64,000 nucleotides of DNA, from assembly GCA_002320605.1 (NCBI GenBank), contig DCKG01000001.1:1-64000 (forward strand), read 5' to 3'. Origin of the DNA: Bacteroidales bacterium UBA1680 (lineage in GTDB: Bacteria > Bacteroidota > Bacteroidia > Bacteroidales > UBA932). Below the pieces are notes generated by a model. That model saw only the letters and a list, made by a program, of their open reading frames with translations. It made no database searches and was not told the origin of the DNA. The position numbers were made by a program, and so were the translations under genes. Shown piece after piece: positions 8,052 to 15,697 of this stretch. Numbering within the stretch: the first letter of the stretch is position 1; the number at the start of each line of letters is the position of its first letter.

Positions 8052-8473
8052 TCCGCAGCCTCCCTCGCCGACCTGCGGCGCTCATAAGCATCAAGCAAGG
8101 CGACTATGCCTTCCGGGGAACACTCCCGAAGAGTCAGCGTCACCCCGTCAGGGAAATCTATTTTAACACCGCACATCGGAACCGGTGGCATGGGAGTCGG
8201 CGGCATGAACTGCACGAACATATCCGGCGACCCTCCGACTGCGTTTTCTTCGATTTGGATTTTGCGCCTGCTGTTTCTCCTTCTCAAATGGCGAACGGAC
8301 AGTCCGTGCGCAGCAACCCAATGCTTCATGCCGTTGTAATTGACGTGAGCCGACTCACAATACGAGGATAACTTGGCTGATCCACCACGGCGAATGGTGG
8401 CTTCATACCCGCGCCATGCGCGCTGATAACGCTTGCTGGCCATCTCCGTGAACTCATTCATTTGCGTTTCCAT
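8039..8473 (-). CDS. tnpA: IS66 family accessory protein TnpA
   Basis: 144 aa. The N-terminal region (about residues 10-60) is a helix-turn-helix-like domain with NYNGMKHWVAAHG, and the C-terminal part contains VKIDFPDGVTLTLRECSPEG, the usual end of IS66 OrfA. The gene lies 76 nt inside the element terminus at 8549. The open frame is intact, but the element as a whole is broken. Confidence 0.85.
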   Translation of the reverse strand: METQMNEFTEMASKRYQRAWRGYEATIRRGGSAKLSSYCESAHVNYNGMKHWVAAHGLSVRHLRRRNSRRKIQIEENAVGGSPDMFVQFMPPTPMPPVPMCGVKIDFPDGVTLTLRECSPEGIVALLDAYERRRSAREAAECFR

Positions 8474-8549
8474 TGACTTCTTACTTTTGAAAACGCAAAG
8501 GTAGCGGCAGATTTCGCGAGCGGCAATGCGTATTCCCGGAGACGCTTAC

Positions 8550-8648
8550 CCATCAAGCCCCTTCCTTGCCGAGGATGGAGAAAATGACCTCCGAATCCAC
8601 GACATTCATCTGGCACCCGTATGTTTCGATGTAAATTTTCTTTTCCAT
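8550..8648 (-). pseudogene. miaB: miaB 5' fragment cut off by IS66
   Basis: Reading leftwards from the ATG at 8648 gives MEKKIYIETYGCQMNVVDSE and then VIFSILGKEGA, the beginning of MiaB, the radical-SAM enzyme that adds the 2-methylthio group to i6A37 of tRNAs. Cys12 would be the first ligand of the N-terminal iron-sulfur cluster. The frame stops next to the IS66 terminus at 8549, so about 31 codons of a protein of some 430-460 residues remain. A promoter-like -7 box (8670-8677) still sits in front. The rest of the gene is not in this window. Confidence 0.85.
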
Positions 8649-8655
8649 GAGTATG

Positions 8656-8668
8656 AGAAGCTGTTTTG
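8656..8668. repeat. Solo terminus matching the trxB MITE
   Basis: The 13 bases AGAAGCTGTTTTG are identical to the left end of the MITE found at 58042-58202. A second similar stretch (GTTAAT...GATTTTTC) follows further right in both places, with indels between. This suggests that the miaB leader contains an old end of the same element family. No matching right end is visible here. Confidence 0.45.
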
Positions 8669-8669
8669 G

Positions 8670-8677
8670 CAAAGATA
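8670..8677 (-). promoter_or_regulatory. -7 box of miaB fragment
   Basis: TATCTTTG on the minus strand fits the Bacteroidota -7 consensus TAnnTTTG and lies 21 bases before the miaB ATG. No good -33 box is seen at the right distance. Confidence 0.6.
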
Positions 8678-8707
8678 TGCATTTTTACGTTAATCGGAGA
8701 TTTTTCC
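8671..8707. repeat. 37-bp direct repeat, right copy
   Basis: Identical to 18-54. This copy exactly fills the space between the -7 boxes of miaB (minus) and of the lipoprotein gene (plus), so it looks like original intergenic DNA. Its left counterpart carries neither box. Confidence 0.85.
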
Positions 8708-8715
8708 TATATTTG
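8708..8715 (+). promoter_or_regulatory. -7 box of lipoprotein-SPOR-rpoN operon
   Basis: TATATTTG matches TAnnTTTG and lies 17 bases before the ATG at 8733, giving a short leader. A -33 box is not evident. It would drive 8733, 9200 and rpoN together. Confidence 0.65.
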
Positions 8716-8732
8716 TACGTTTTGGAAAGCGT

Positions 8733-9203
8733 ATGGGAAGAGTTAAAACCATCATATCGATTTTCGCCGGCGTGCTGTTGCTGGCAATGATTCCTTCTTG
8801 CTCTAAGGTAAAGGATATTAAAATAACATCCGTAGGGCTGGAGTCATTCTCGCCGAAGGGCTTCCGTTCTGCCGACGCTGTGCTGGCCATCGGGATAGAC
8901 AATCCGGCGATGGGCTTTATTATCACGAAGGTGAACGGCATGCTGAAATATAACGGCGAGGATTTTGCGGCCTATTCTGCCGATTCCTTGTCGGTGGATA
9001 AGAAGAGCGTCAAGGTTTACGACCTGCCTTGTTCAGCTGAACTCAGCGAGAGCGTCGGGCTGAGGCAAGTCATGGCTCTCTTGAAGAACGGCAGCCTTGA
9101 AGGTTTCACGACCGATGTCGAGGCTCACGTCACATTGAAGAACGGAGTCGGCAAGACTTTTAAGTTCAAAGATTTAGACCTAAATAAATTATCGAACGAA
9201 TGA
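8733..9203 (+). CDS. LEA-type 2 domain lipoprotein
   Basis: 156 aa. A hydrophobic signal (about residues 5-22) ends in a lipobox-like IPSC, so Cys23 is the likely lipidation site and the protein is periplasmic or outer-membrane anchored. The remainder resembles the LEA14/WHy beta-sandwich fold (VLAIGIDNPAMGFIITKVNG, a run typical of this group). Function unknown. The stop overlaps the ATG of the next gene, so it is cotranscribed with the SPOR protein and rpoN; no functional connection is implied. Confidence 0.75.
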   Translation: MGRVKTIISIFAGVLLLAMIPSCSKVKDIKITSVGLESFSPKGFRSADAVLAIGIDNPAMGFIITKVNGMLKYNGEDFAAYSADSLSVDKKSVKVYDLPCSAELSESVGLRQVMALLKNGSLEGFTTDVEAHVTLKNGVGKTFKFKDLDLNKLSNE

Positions 9204-9694
9204 AAAAGGCTTTAGGAATATTCTTTATAGCATCATGCGCTTTATTCAATATGCGGGCGCAAGAGCAAGTCGTTGATTCCTCGCTAGTTGGTAAGACAAT
9301 TTTTAATGTCTTGCCTTCCGACGTGAGCGTGCATCAGTCACAAGCCATCATGAATTCGTTCTCCTCCCAGCTTGCTTCAAACACTGCAAGAAATGTCGTA
9401 GTTTACAGAGTCAGGATATTCAATGACAATAAACAGACTGCAAGAGGCGAGTCCGAGGCCGTCGTAACCAATTTTAAGAATACGTTTCCAGATGTCACGG
9501 TTTACAGGTCTTATCAAAGCCCGTTCTTTAGAGTGACCGCCGGGGATTTCAGAACGAAATCTGAGGCATTGAAGCTTGCTGAAGAATTGAAAGAAAAGTA
9601 TCCTGGATGTCTTGTGATTAAAGAAAGTGCGCAGTTCCCGCTGTTCAATCGCGCCAAAAAACACGAGACGGACATGGAATTAAAGAGGAAGTAA
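9200..9694 (+). CDS. SPOR-domain secreted protein
   Basis: 164 aa with a signal peptide (about residues 1-20). Residues about 65-140 fit a SPOR domain: VVVYRVRIFNDNKQTARGE at its start and FFRVTAGDFRTKSEALKLAE at its end. SPOR domains bind septal peptidoglycan stripped of stem peptides, so a periplasmic, division-associated location is likely. The start overlaps the upstream lipoprotein by 4 nt and the stop overlaps the rpoN start by 1 nt. Confidence 0.85.
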   Translation: MKKALGIFFIASCALFNMRAQEQVVDSSLVGKTIFNVLPSDVSVHQSQAIMNSFSSQLASNTARNVVVYRVRIFNDNKQTARGESEAVVTNFKNTFPDVTVYRSYQSPFFRVTAGDFRTKSEALKLAEELKEKYPGCLVIKESAQFPLFNRAKKHETDMELKRK

Positions 9695-11121
9695 TGGCAG
9701 ACATGCTCAAACAAGGGCTGGAGATGAAGCAGACTCAGAAGCTGTCTCCGCTCCAGATTCAGACGATAAAACTGATTGAACTCCCGATTCAGGAGCTCGA
9801 ACAGAAGATTCGTGATGAACTGGATGAAAATCCAGTCCTCGATGACACGCCGGTAGAGAAGAAAGATGATGATCAGGAGGGAGCTAGGGACGTTTCTCTT
9901 GACGAGATAAGCAATGATGACAGCGATCCGGTCCCTTACTATAACCTTCACGTGAATAATTATGGCAAGGACGAGCGTCCTCAGTACAATACCTTCTCCG
10001 TAAAGGAAAGTTTCAGGCAGAGTCTCATGGACCAGCTAGGGTTCAGGAATCTGGGAAAGCATCAGCGCGACGTAACGGCTTTCATAATAGGCAGTCTGGA
10101 TGATGATGGCTACTTAAGGAGAGACATAGACAGCATCGTGGACGATTTGGCTTTCAAGGAAAATATAGAAACCAACCATGATGAAGTCCTGCAATTGCTC
10201 AAAGTAATTCAGGATTTCGAGCCTACTGGCGTGGGAGCGAGGAACCTTCAGGAGTGCCTGCTCCTTCAGCTTAAGGCTATGAAGCAGACCCAGGATGTCA
10301 GGAATGCCGAGAAGATAATCCAGAATCATTTTGATGAGTTTTCGAATAAGCATTTCCAGAAAATAATATCAAAGCTTGGCCTGACGGAAGGCGATATGAA
10401 GGCTGCAATGTCGAAGATAATGAAGCTGAACCCTTCTCCTGGCGGCCAGATAGACGATTCTTACAACGATCAGGCTCAGCAGATAGTCCCAGACTTCGTG
10501 CTGAACGTCGAGAACGGCCAGCTGAAGCTTTCAATGCCGCGATTCAATATTCCTGAAATTCGCATGAATAGGAAATATGCCGAACTGCTTGAACAGGCTC
10601 AAGGTTCTTCGGACAAGAAGCAAAAAGAGGCAGCTACGTTCGTAAAACAGAAACTGGATTCGGCCAAATGGTTCGTCGAAGCGCTTAAACAACGCCATAA
10701 CACCCTCCAGAGCACAATGCAGGCTATAATAGATTATCAGCACGATTACTTCCTGGATGGAGACGAATCTCACCTGAAGCCAATGGTGCTGAAAGATATA
10801 GCGGAGAAGACTGGTTTTGATATTTCCACTATCTCGCGAGTAGTTAACAGCAAATACATCGAAACGCATTTCGGAATATATCCTCTCAAGTTCTTCTTCT
10901 CCGAAGGCCTGGAGAACCAGGAAGGCGAAGAAGTCTCTACGCGAGAGCTTAAGAAGGCCCTTCGTGAATGCGTTGACGCTGAGGACAAGCACAAGCCTTT
11001 GACTGATGACCAGCTGGTTGCGGAGATGAATAAGCGTGGTTATAAGGTCGCCCGCCGTACTATTGCCAAGTACCGCGATCAGCTTGCGATTCCTAAAGCT
11101 CGGCTTCGCAAAGAATTATAG
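9694..11121 (+). CDS. rpoN: RNA polymerase sigma-54 factor
   Basis: 475 aa, full length. The N-terminal activator-interacting region is glutamine-rich (LSPLQIQTIKLIELPIQELE), a short acidic linker follows (about residues 50-85), then the core-binding domain and, near the end, the RpoN box ARRTIAKYR (about residue 460) that contacts the -24 promoter element. It directs core polymerase to -24/-12 promoters and needs an AAA+ activator; one candidate lies at 25233-26390. The 3' end overlaps the convergent upp gene by 6 nt. Confidence 0.98.
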   Translation: MADMLKQGLEMKQTQKLSPLQIQTIKLIELPIQELEQKIRDELDENPVLDDTPVEKKDDDQEGARDVSLDEISNDDSDPVPYYNLHVNNYGKDERPQYNTFSVKESFRQSLMDQLGFRNLGKHQRDVTAFIIGSLDDDGYLRRDIDSIVDDLAFKENIETNHDEVLQLLKVIQDFEPTGVGARNLQECLLLQLKAMKQTQDVRNAEKIIQNHFDEFSNKHFQKIISKLGLTEGDMKAAMSKIMKLNPSPGGQIDDSYNDQAQQIVPDFVLNVENGQLKLSMPRFNIPEIRMNRKYAELLEQAQGSSDKKQKEAATFVKQKLDSAKWFVEALKQRHNTLQSTMQAIIDYQHDYFLDGDESHLKPMVLKDIAEKTGFDISTISRVVNSKYIETHFGIYPLKFFFSEGLENQEGEEVSTRELKKALRECVDAEDKHKPLTDDQLVAEMNKRGYKVARRTIAKYRDQLAIPKARLRKEL

Positions 11122-11769
11122 TTTTGGTCCGAAAGACAAGTCTCCGGCATCCCCTAATCCCGGGACAATGTAAGAATGGCTGGTAAGTTCTTCATCGACG
11201 GCCGCAGTCCAAAGCGTTGTGTTGTCAGGAAATCTTTTCTGAATATATTCTATTGCGTAGATGCTAGAGATGGGGCATACGAAATGGGTGTATGCCGGTT
11301 CTCCGCCATCGTCCAGCAGCCTTCTGTATGAAACTTCCAGGGAAGCCCCCGTGGCCAGCATCGTGTCAGCGAGAATAAGTACCTTTCCAGCCAGCGAAGG
11401 GCAGGTGCAATATTCGATGTTCACATGGAAGTCATCGCCTTTGTCGTATTTCCTGTATGCCGCGATGAAAGCGTTCTCGGCCTTGTCGAAAATCTCCAAT
11501 ATCCCCTCGTGCAGCGGCAGGCCGGCTCGTAGGATGGTCGCGGCCACGATCTTAGAGTCCGATATATTCACTCTTGCAGTGGCGAGAGGCGTAGTTATGT
11601 CTTTAGGGTGGTAGTCCAGAGTCTTGCTTAGCTCATAAGCGAAGATGTTGCCAAGTTTCTTTAGGTTAGAGCGAAACCTCAGGCTATCTTTCTGGACGTT
11701 TCTGTCCCTCATTTGGGCGATGATGTTACCGATGACGGAATTTGAGTCCCCAAGATTGATGACTTTCAT
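11116..11769 (-). CDS. upp: Uracil phosphoribosyltransferase
   Basis: 217 aa. Salvages uracil: uracil plus PRPP gives UMP. The PRPP-binding loop VLILADTMLATGAS lies at about residues 130-143, and the C-terminus has the family's PGLGDAGDLSFG that closes on uracil. Length is normal. Convergent with rpoN (stop codons overlap) and 62 nt downstream of radC in the same direction. Together with uridine kinase at 32943 it covers pyrimidine salvage in this window. Confidence 0.96.
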   Translation of the reverse strand: MKVINLGDSNSVIGNIIAQMRDRNVQKDSLRFRSNLKKLGNIFAYELSKTLDYHPKDITTPLATARVNISDSKIVAATILRAGLPLHEGILEIFDKAENAFIAAYRKYDKGDDFHVNIEYCTCPSLAGKVLILADTMLATGASLEVSYRRLLDDGGEPAYTHFVCPISSIYAIEYIQKRFPDNTTLWTAAVDEELTSHSYIVPGLGDAGDLSFGPKL

Positions 11770-11831
11770 AGCTTTTCGAAAATTGATTTCCGAAACACGA
11801 AATTAGGGATTATTTCCTTACCATCAAAATT

Positions 11832-12518
11832 TCAAATCTCTATTACCCTGTCCTCGGCGAAGCTGTAATAACTGTCATCGCTGACGATAACGTGGTCTAT
11901 CAGGGATATGTCGAACGTCTGCGAAGCTTTCTTCAGCGAAGAAGTGACTTCCATATCCATTTTTCCTGGCCTTGGATTAGAAGAAGGGTGATTGTGCACC
12001 AGTATTATCCCGCAAGCTTTCTTGTCCAGGGCCTTCTTCATTATTATTTTAGTGTCCACGGTAGTGGACGTGATGCCCCCCAGGCCTATCATCTCTTTGT
12101 GAATGACGTAATTTGCCCTATTCAAGAGCAATACCCAGCATTCTTCGTGGTCTAGCCCCTTCATGTGCGGAATCATGATTCTGTACACCATTCCGGCGTT
12201 GGTGATGGAATTTTTCTCTATCCCCGGTTCTTCCAGAGTGCATCTTCTCCCCAGCTCGAACGCAGCTGCGATGGCTGCATATTTATTCTTGCCGATGCCG
12301 TTAACGCTCGTAATCTGCCCTGGATCCATGCTGGCAATGTCCGATAGCTTGCCACCGCTGATTTTCAATAATTTATTCGAGACTTCCAGCACGTTCTCGT
12401 CTTTTGTGCCCGAACCTATCAGGATTGCCAGCAGTTCGGCGTTGCTCATCGCTCCAGCTCCTTTAGAAAGAAGTTTTTCCCGTGGCCTCTCACTCTCGCA
12501 ATAATCTTTGATTTTCAT
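11832..12518 (-). CDS. radC: RadC family JAB/MPN domain protein
   Basis: 228 aa from MKIKDYCESERPREKL; an in-frame ATG at 12596 would add a 26-residue hydrophobic stretch and overlap the upstream terminator, so I reject it. The N-terminal half has a helix-hairpin-helix-like region (SVNGIGKNKYAAI). The C-terminal half has the JAMM metal site HNHPSSNPRPGKMD. RadC was once linked to DNA repair, but its biochemical role remains unclear. This is the chromosomal full-length form, not the short anti-restriction type. Confidence 0.93.
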   Translation of the reverse strand: MKIKDYCESERPREKLLSKGAGAMSNAELLAILIGSGTKDENVLEVSNKLLKISGGKLSDIASMDPGQITSVNGIGKNKYAAIAAAFELGRRCTLEEPGIEKNSITNAGMVYRIMIPHMKGLDHEECWVLLLNRANYVIHKEMIGLGGITSTTVDTKIIMKKALDKKACGIILVHNHPSSNPRPGKMDMEVTSSLKKASQTFDISLIDHVIVSDDSYYSFAEDRVIEI

Positions 12519-12571
12519 AGCCAAGTAAATTTTCTCGAGGGCAAGTTTAGCCAAAGCAAATAGAAATATTA

Positions 12572-12606
12572 AATTAAAACAGAAAAATCTTGCCAAGATT
12601 TTTCTG
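12572..12606 (-). terminator. Strong terminator after serine hydrolase gene
   Basis: Near-perfect palindrome: CAGAAAAATCTTG (12580-12592) and CAAGATTTTTCTG (12594-12606), followed on the minus strand by GTTTTAATTT. It separates the serine hydrolase gene (ending 12663) from radC. Confidence 0.8.
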
Positions 12607-12662
12607 TCAATTCTAATATTTTCGTTGCACTGTGCCTGCTAGAATACAGTAAATCGAGGGTC

Positions 12663-13955
12663 CTATTTATAGAACAGATTCCTGGCTGGTAATTTCGAGG
12701 AATAAGAGGCTCTCAGCTTTCCGAAAAGCTCATCGGTGTAACGAGCGAGTCCAGGCCCTTTCCAAGTGCTGGTGTTAGTTATGAATATCCAGCACTCTCC
12801 ATCAGGGTAATATTTAACATATGCGCTCGTGCCAGAAAGAGTTCCAGTCCTAGTCCAGCCTTTTTGCGGGTTTGTGTCGTTCCATCCGAGCGAATAGGTG
12901 TTTTCGTCGAAATATTCGGTCATCTGCTTCACGCTATCCTCGCTTATGATATCCGAAACCTCAGGCTTTCCATCAATCGAGGCTACGAAAAGCGCTAGCT
13001 CAGGTGCTGAGGCTGCCCAGGCTCCTGCGCCAGATAGTCCAGTGACGTCATTTCCTCCGTAACAACGTTCTACTTTACGACCGCTGTTATTGAATTCCTC
13101 AGCTGGCTCGTCGTCTTTGTAGACATAATAACGCACCTCGTCGGGATATTTATCAGCATAATAGTTTCCCGCGATTTTGTAATTTCTGCATCCAGCAGGC
13201 CTAAGAACATTCTCTTGAATATAGTCTTCGTAAGTCTGGTCAGAGAGTTTCTCGATTACCATCGAGAGGGCGAGGTATCCGAAGTTTGAATAGAATTGTG
13301 ATGTCCCTGGCACGAAATTCAGTCGGCGTTTTAGCTGGGTTACCATCAGCTGTTCGTGCGTCGGTACTTCTGTCCAGTGATTCTGCATCATGAGCCATCT
13401 GGTAGAGAACATTGGGTCTCCTCCACGTCTTGAAAAGCCGCCCTGATGCCGTAGGAGATGCTCTACCGTGATTTTATAATAGTTCGTGTCGTTTATGGCC
13501 GCAGTGAAGGCTGAGTCGTTCAGTATGCCCTGAGGACCGAACACCTTATCCTGCAGCGTAAGCAGTCCCTTTTCTTGCATCACCATTATTCCGGTGGCCG
13601 TGACTAGTTTTGATACCGAAGCCACTCTCATTATTTTCCCCGGGACCATCGGCTCGTCTTGATCTGCTTCCCCGAAACCTTTGGCGAAGAGTAGCGAGTC
13701 ATTGCGCATCACCGCCAGTGAAACGCCATGCAACCCCCAGACGGTCATATATTCATTGACTCTTCTGTCCAAGCCATCTAATCCAAGGGAGTCGCTCATT
13801 TCGTTCGTAAGAGTTGCATTCAGGTCTGCAATGTATTCTGGAATATCTTCCTCTAAGTCTTTGTTTTTTTTAGCTGCCGCTGTGGTGATTATGACCAGAA
13901 TGACCAGCAAGGCAATGACTGACGCAAGAATTATTTTGGCTTTCTTTTCAATCAT
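12663..13955 (-). CDS. Class C beta-lactamase-like serine hydrolase
   Basis: 430 aa. One N-terminal transmembrane anchor (about residues 8-28) places the domain in the periplasm. Catalytic motifs of the family are present: SVSK with Ser113 and Lys116, and YSNFGY as the Y-x-N motif. The family includes penicillin-binding DD-peptidases, esterases and beta-lactamases, so the substrate cannot be fixed; resistance should not be assumed. It follows the kinase-like gene by 4 nt and ends at a strong terminator. Confidence 0.88.
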   Translation of the reverse strand: MIEKKAKIILASVIALLVILVIITTAAAKKNKDLEEDIPEYIADLNATLTNEMSDSLGLDGLDRRVNEYMTVWGLHGVSLAVMRNDSLLFAKGFGEADQDEPMVPGKIMRVASVSKLVTATGIMVMQEKGLLTLQDKVFGPQGILNDSAFTAAINDTNYYKITVEHLLRHQGGFSRRGGDPMFSTRWLMMQNHWTEVPTHEQLMVTQLKRRLNFVPGTSQFYSNFGYLALSMVIEKLSDQTYEDYIQENVLRPAGCRNYKIAGNYYADKYPDEVRYYVYKDDEPAEEFNNSGRKVERCYGGNDVTGLSGAGAWAASAPELALFVASIDGKPEVSDIISEDSVKQMTEYFDENTYSLGWNDTNPQKGWTRTGTLSGTSAYVKYYPDGECWIFITNTSTWKGPGLARYTDELFGKLRASYSSKLPARNLFYK

Positions 13956-13959
13956 ATTC

Positions 13960-14562
13960 CTAAATCAGGCCAGCCTTTTTACCGAATTCGATTATGAATT
14001 CAGCCGTTCCCTCTATTCCTAGCACCGATGAGTCGATGCACAAATCATAGTCGGTAGAACTGCCCCAGTTCCCGAACGTGAAGAAATTGTAATAAGTCTC
14101 CCTTGTCCTGTCGTTCTTTTCTATGAGGCTTTTAGCATCTTCTGGAGATAAATTTGAGCGTTCTGCAACTCTTTTTATCCTATCTTCCATGGGTGCCGTC
14201 ACAAAGACATCAAGGCATTTCATGTCTCTTAATATGTAGTTCGAGCATCTGCCTACGAAAATTGCTGATCCCTCCTCGGCGATTTTGCGTATCACGTCAC
14301 TCTGAATCTTAAATAAGTCATTATCCCCTATGTAGTTATGAATGGCTCCGAATCGTCCGGTCACAAAATAGGAGGAAAGATTGAAGAGGTTGCGCTTCTC
14401 GTCGGTTTTCATGAACAGCTCTTTGCTGAAGCCACTTTCTTCTGCGGCTTTTGAGATCAGTTCCTTATCATATACTTTGACGTGAAGCTTCTTGCCTATC
14501 TCGTTTGCGACGCCCAGCCCGCCACTGCCGAACTGTCGTCCAACATTTATTATGATACCCAT
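13960..14562 (-). CDS. Cytidylate kinase-like family protein
   Basis: 200 aa. Begins GIIINVGRQFGSGGLGVANE, the altered P-loop of the Cytidylate_kin2 family common in Bacteroidota and Firmicutes, distinct from the true cmk at 24482. A LID-like region with RVAERSNLSPEDAKSLIEK and DRTRETYYNF follows. The physiological substrate of this family is not established. First gene of a two-gene unit with the serine hydrolase. Confidence 0.85.
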   Translation of the reverse strand: MGIIINVGRQFGSGGLGVANEIGKKLHVKVYDKELISKAAEESGFSKELFMKTDEKRNLFNLSSYFVTGRFGAIHNYIGDNDLFKIQSDVIRKIAEEGSAIFVGRCSNYILRDMKCLDVFVTAPMEDRIKRVAERSNLSPEDAKSLIEKNDRTRETYYNFFTFGNWGSSTDYDLCIDSSVLGIEGTAEFIIEFGKKAGLI

Positions 14563-14620
14563 GTCATTACCATTTACTAGCCAATGTGAGATGGCGGCAC
14601 ATCACCGCAGTCCCACAAGA

Positions 14621-14628
14621 CAAATTTA
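14621..14628 (-). promoter_or_regulatory. -7 box of kinase-hydrolase unit
   Basis: TAAATTTG on the minus strand fits TAnnTTTG, about 58 bases before the start at 14562. No clear -33 box. Confidence 0.5.
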
Positions 14629-14659
14629 AGGAAAAGATCTTTAAACGGAAAACCTGCTA

Positions 14660-15694
14660 CTATTCAGGTTCATCCACCATTTCTATCTCGAAAACCAGCG
14701 GCGCATAGCTAGGAATAGAGTTCCCGTTGCCATTATATTGATAACCGTATTGAGACATAAATGCACAGACGCCCTTCTCATAACGCTTCAGCTGCGAGAG
14801 GCAGTATGCAAAGCCAGTCACCATAGAGGAAGAACTGCTGCTGGAACTCGATGAAGAAGAGGAGCTTTCAAGAGTGATTTCAGCGTAATTCTCGCTCAGT
14901 TGAATTTTGACAGGGCCATATGTCTTAGATGAAGAATATATTCCGTAAAATTTGGCGGAGTCTTCAACCGTAGTGTCGAAAACGAGGCCGTTCAGAAGCT
15001 TCCCAGTATAATTGATGTAGAATGATGTGTCTCTAGGGAGGGTGTTAGTATCGGACGGCGCTTTAAGTTGTAAATAATAATACCCCGTGAATGAGGAATC
15101 CACATCGTTCATGTATTTCTGAGTATATCTTTCGAGCGTGTCTATCTCCCACTGGAGGATGTTATCTGTCTTATCTGCCAGTGTAACTGTGTAGATGGCA
15201 TTAGAAGCTTTACTGCTGCCAGAATAACCTTCGGTCACGTTAAGCCAGCTTGGGACGAGCGCAGTCCTAACCCCGCCTACCTTCATGCCGCTGAGTATTT
15301 CCAGCACTCCGATAGGCGTTGCCTGAGCGTTACGAAAATAAGTGTGGGGCCCGTAATAGTACGATTTGTCATAAGTCCCGAGCTGCTGAGCTATTTTCGG
15401 ATAGGTAGTCGCGGAAATCGTCCCATTCATGCCTGCCACGGTATATTCAATCATGGCGAAATAGTCCTCATCGCCCAATGCTTCGCCTGTCCCTTCTTTG
15501 TCGTCAAGGATATAGATACCCTTGCCTGTCGGCGTTATGCCGGGGTGATTGACTTTCATCCAAGCTTCGATGTATTCCTTATTTATTTCATCGCTTGTCT
15601 TATCTTTATTGTCTGCGCACCCACAGACAAGAAGCATCGCAGGGATGGCCGCAAAAGCGTAAAATTCGTTCAAGAAATTTCTCATTACTGTCAT
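14660..15694 (-). CDS. Lipoprotein with two FKBP-like domains and poly-Ser
   Basis: 344 aa. A signal peptide ends LLVCGC, with Cys26 the likely lipidated residue. Two regions resemble FKBP-type peptidyl-prolyl isomerase domains (about residues 60-175 and 215-344, the second with FYINYTGKLLNGLVFDTT). The second is interrupted by 14 consecutive serines at residues 277-290 (14825-14866). The serine codons are of all six kinds, so this is not simple slippage. Several canonical FKBP active-site residues seem to be replaced, so chaperone rather than isomerase activity is possible. Third gene of the nrnA-FKBP-FKBP operon. An alternative start is at 15685. Confidence 0.8.
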   Translation of the reverse strand: MTVMRNFLNEFYAFAAIPAMLLVCGCADNKDKTSDEINKEYIEAWMKVNHPGITPTGKGIYILDDKEGTGEALGDEDYFAMIEYTVAGMNGTISATTYPKIAQQLGTYDKSYYYGPHTYFRNAQATPIGVLEILSGMKVGGVRTALVPSWLNVTEGYSGSSKASNAIYTVTLADKTDNILQWEIDTLERYTQKYMNDVDSSFTGYYYLQLKAPSDTNTLPRDTSFYINYTGKLLNGLVFDTTVEDSAKFYGIYSSSKTYGPVKIQLSENYAEITLESSSSSSSSSSSSSSMVTGFAYCLSQLKRYEKGVCAFMSQYGYQYNGNGNSIPSYAPLVFEIEMVDEPE

Positions 15695-15697
15695 TTA

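Larger units (their letters stand above)
7689..8549 (-). mobile_element. IS66-family element, right part only
   Basis: Contains the tnpA and tnpB genes in the usual order and ends at 8549 with GTAAGCG (minus-strand reading), the typical IS66 terminus. The tnpC transposase and the opposite terminus are missing. The intact end abuts a miaB fragment, showing that the element landed inside miaB. The 8 bases 8550-8557 could be one copy of a target duplication, but the partner is not available. Confidence 0.8.
18..8707. other. Accessory island with bacteriocin locus and IS remnants
   Basis: A block bounded by 37-bp direct repeats. It contains four decayed insertion-sequence families and a set of AT-rich genes (373-1332, 2518-3439, 4227-6783) whose composition differs visibly from the surrounding GC-richer housekeeping genes. 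The hexamer GAATAT, frequent in the neighbouring core genes, is not in excess in the AT-rich cargo that I counted (2700-6783). I infer horizontal acquisition followed by IS-driven erosion. Whether the repeats are true attachment sites cannot be decided here. Confidence 0.6.

Noticed and set aside
12519..12596. Longer radC start
   Set aside because: The extension runs into the terminator of the upstream gene and is hydrophobic, unlike RadC.
12663..13955. Beta-lactam resistance gene
   Set aside because: The SxxK/YxN serine hydrolase family is broad and the protein is membrane-anchored; no evidence for beta-lactamase activity.
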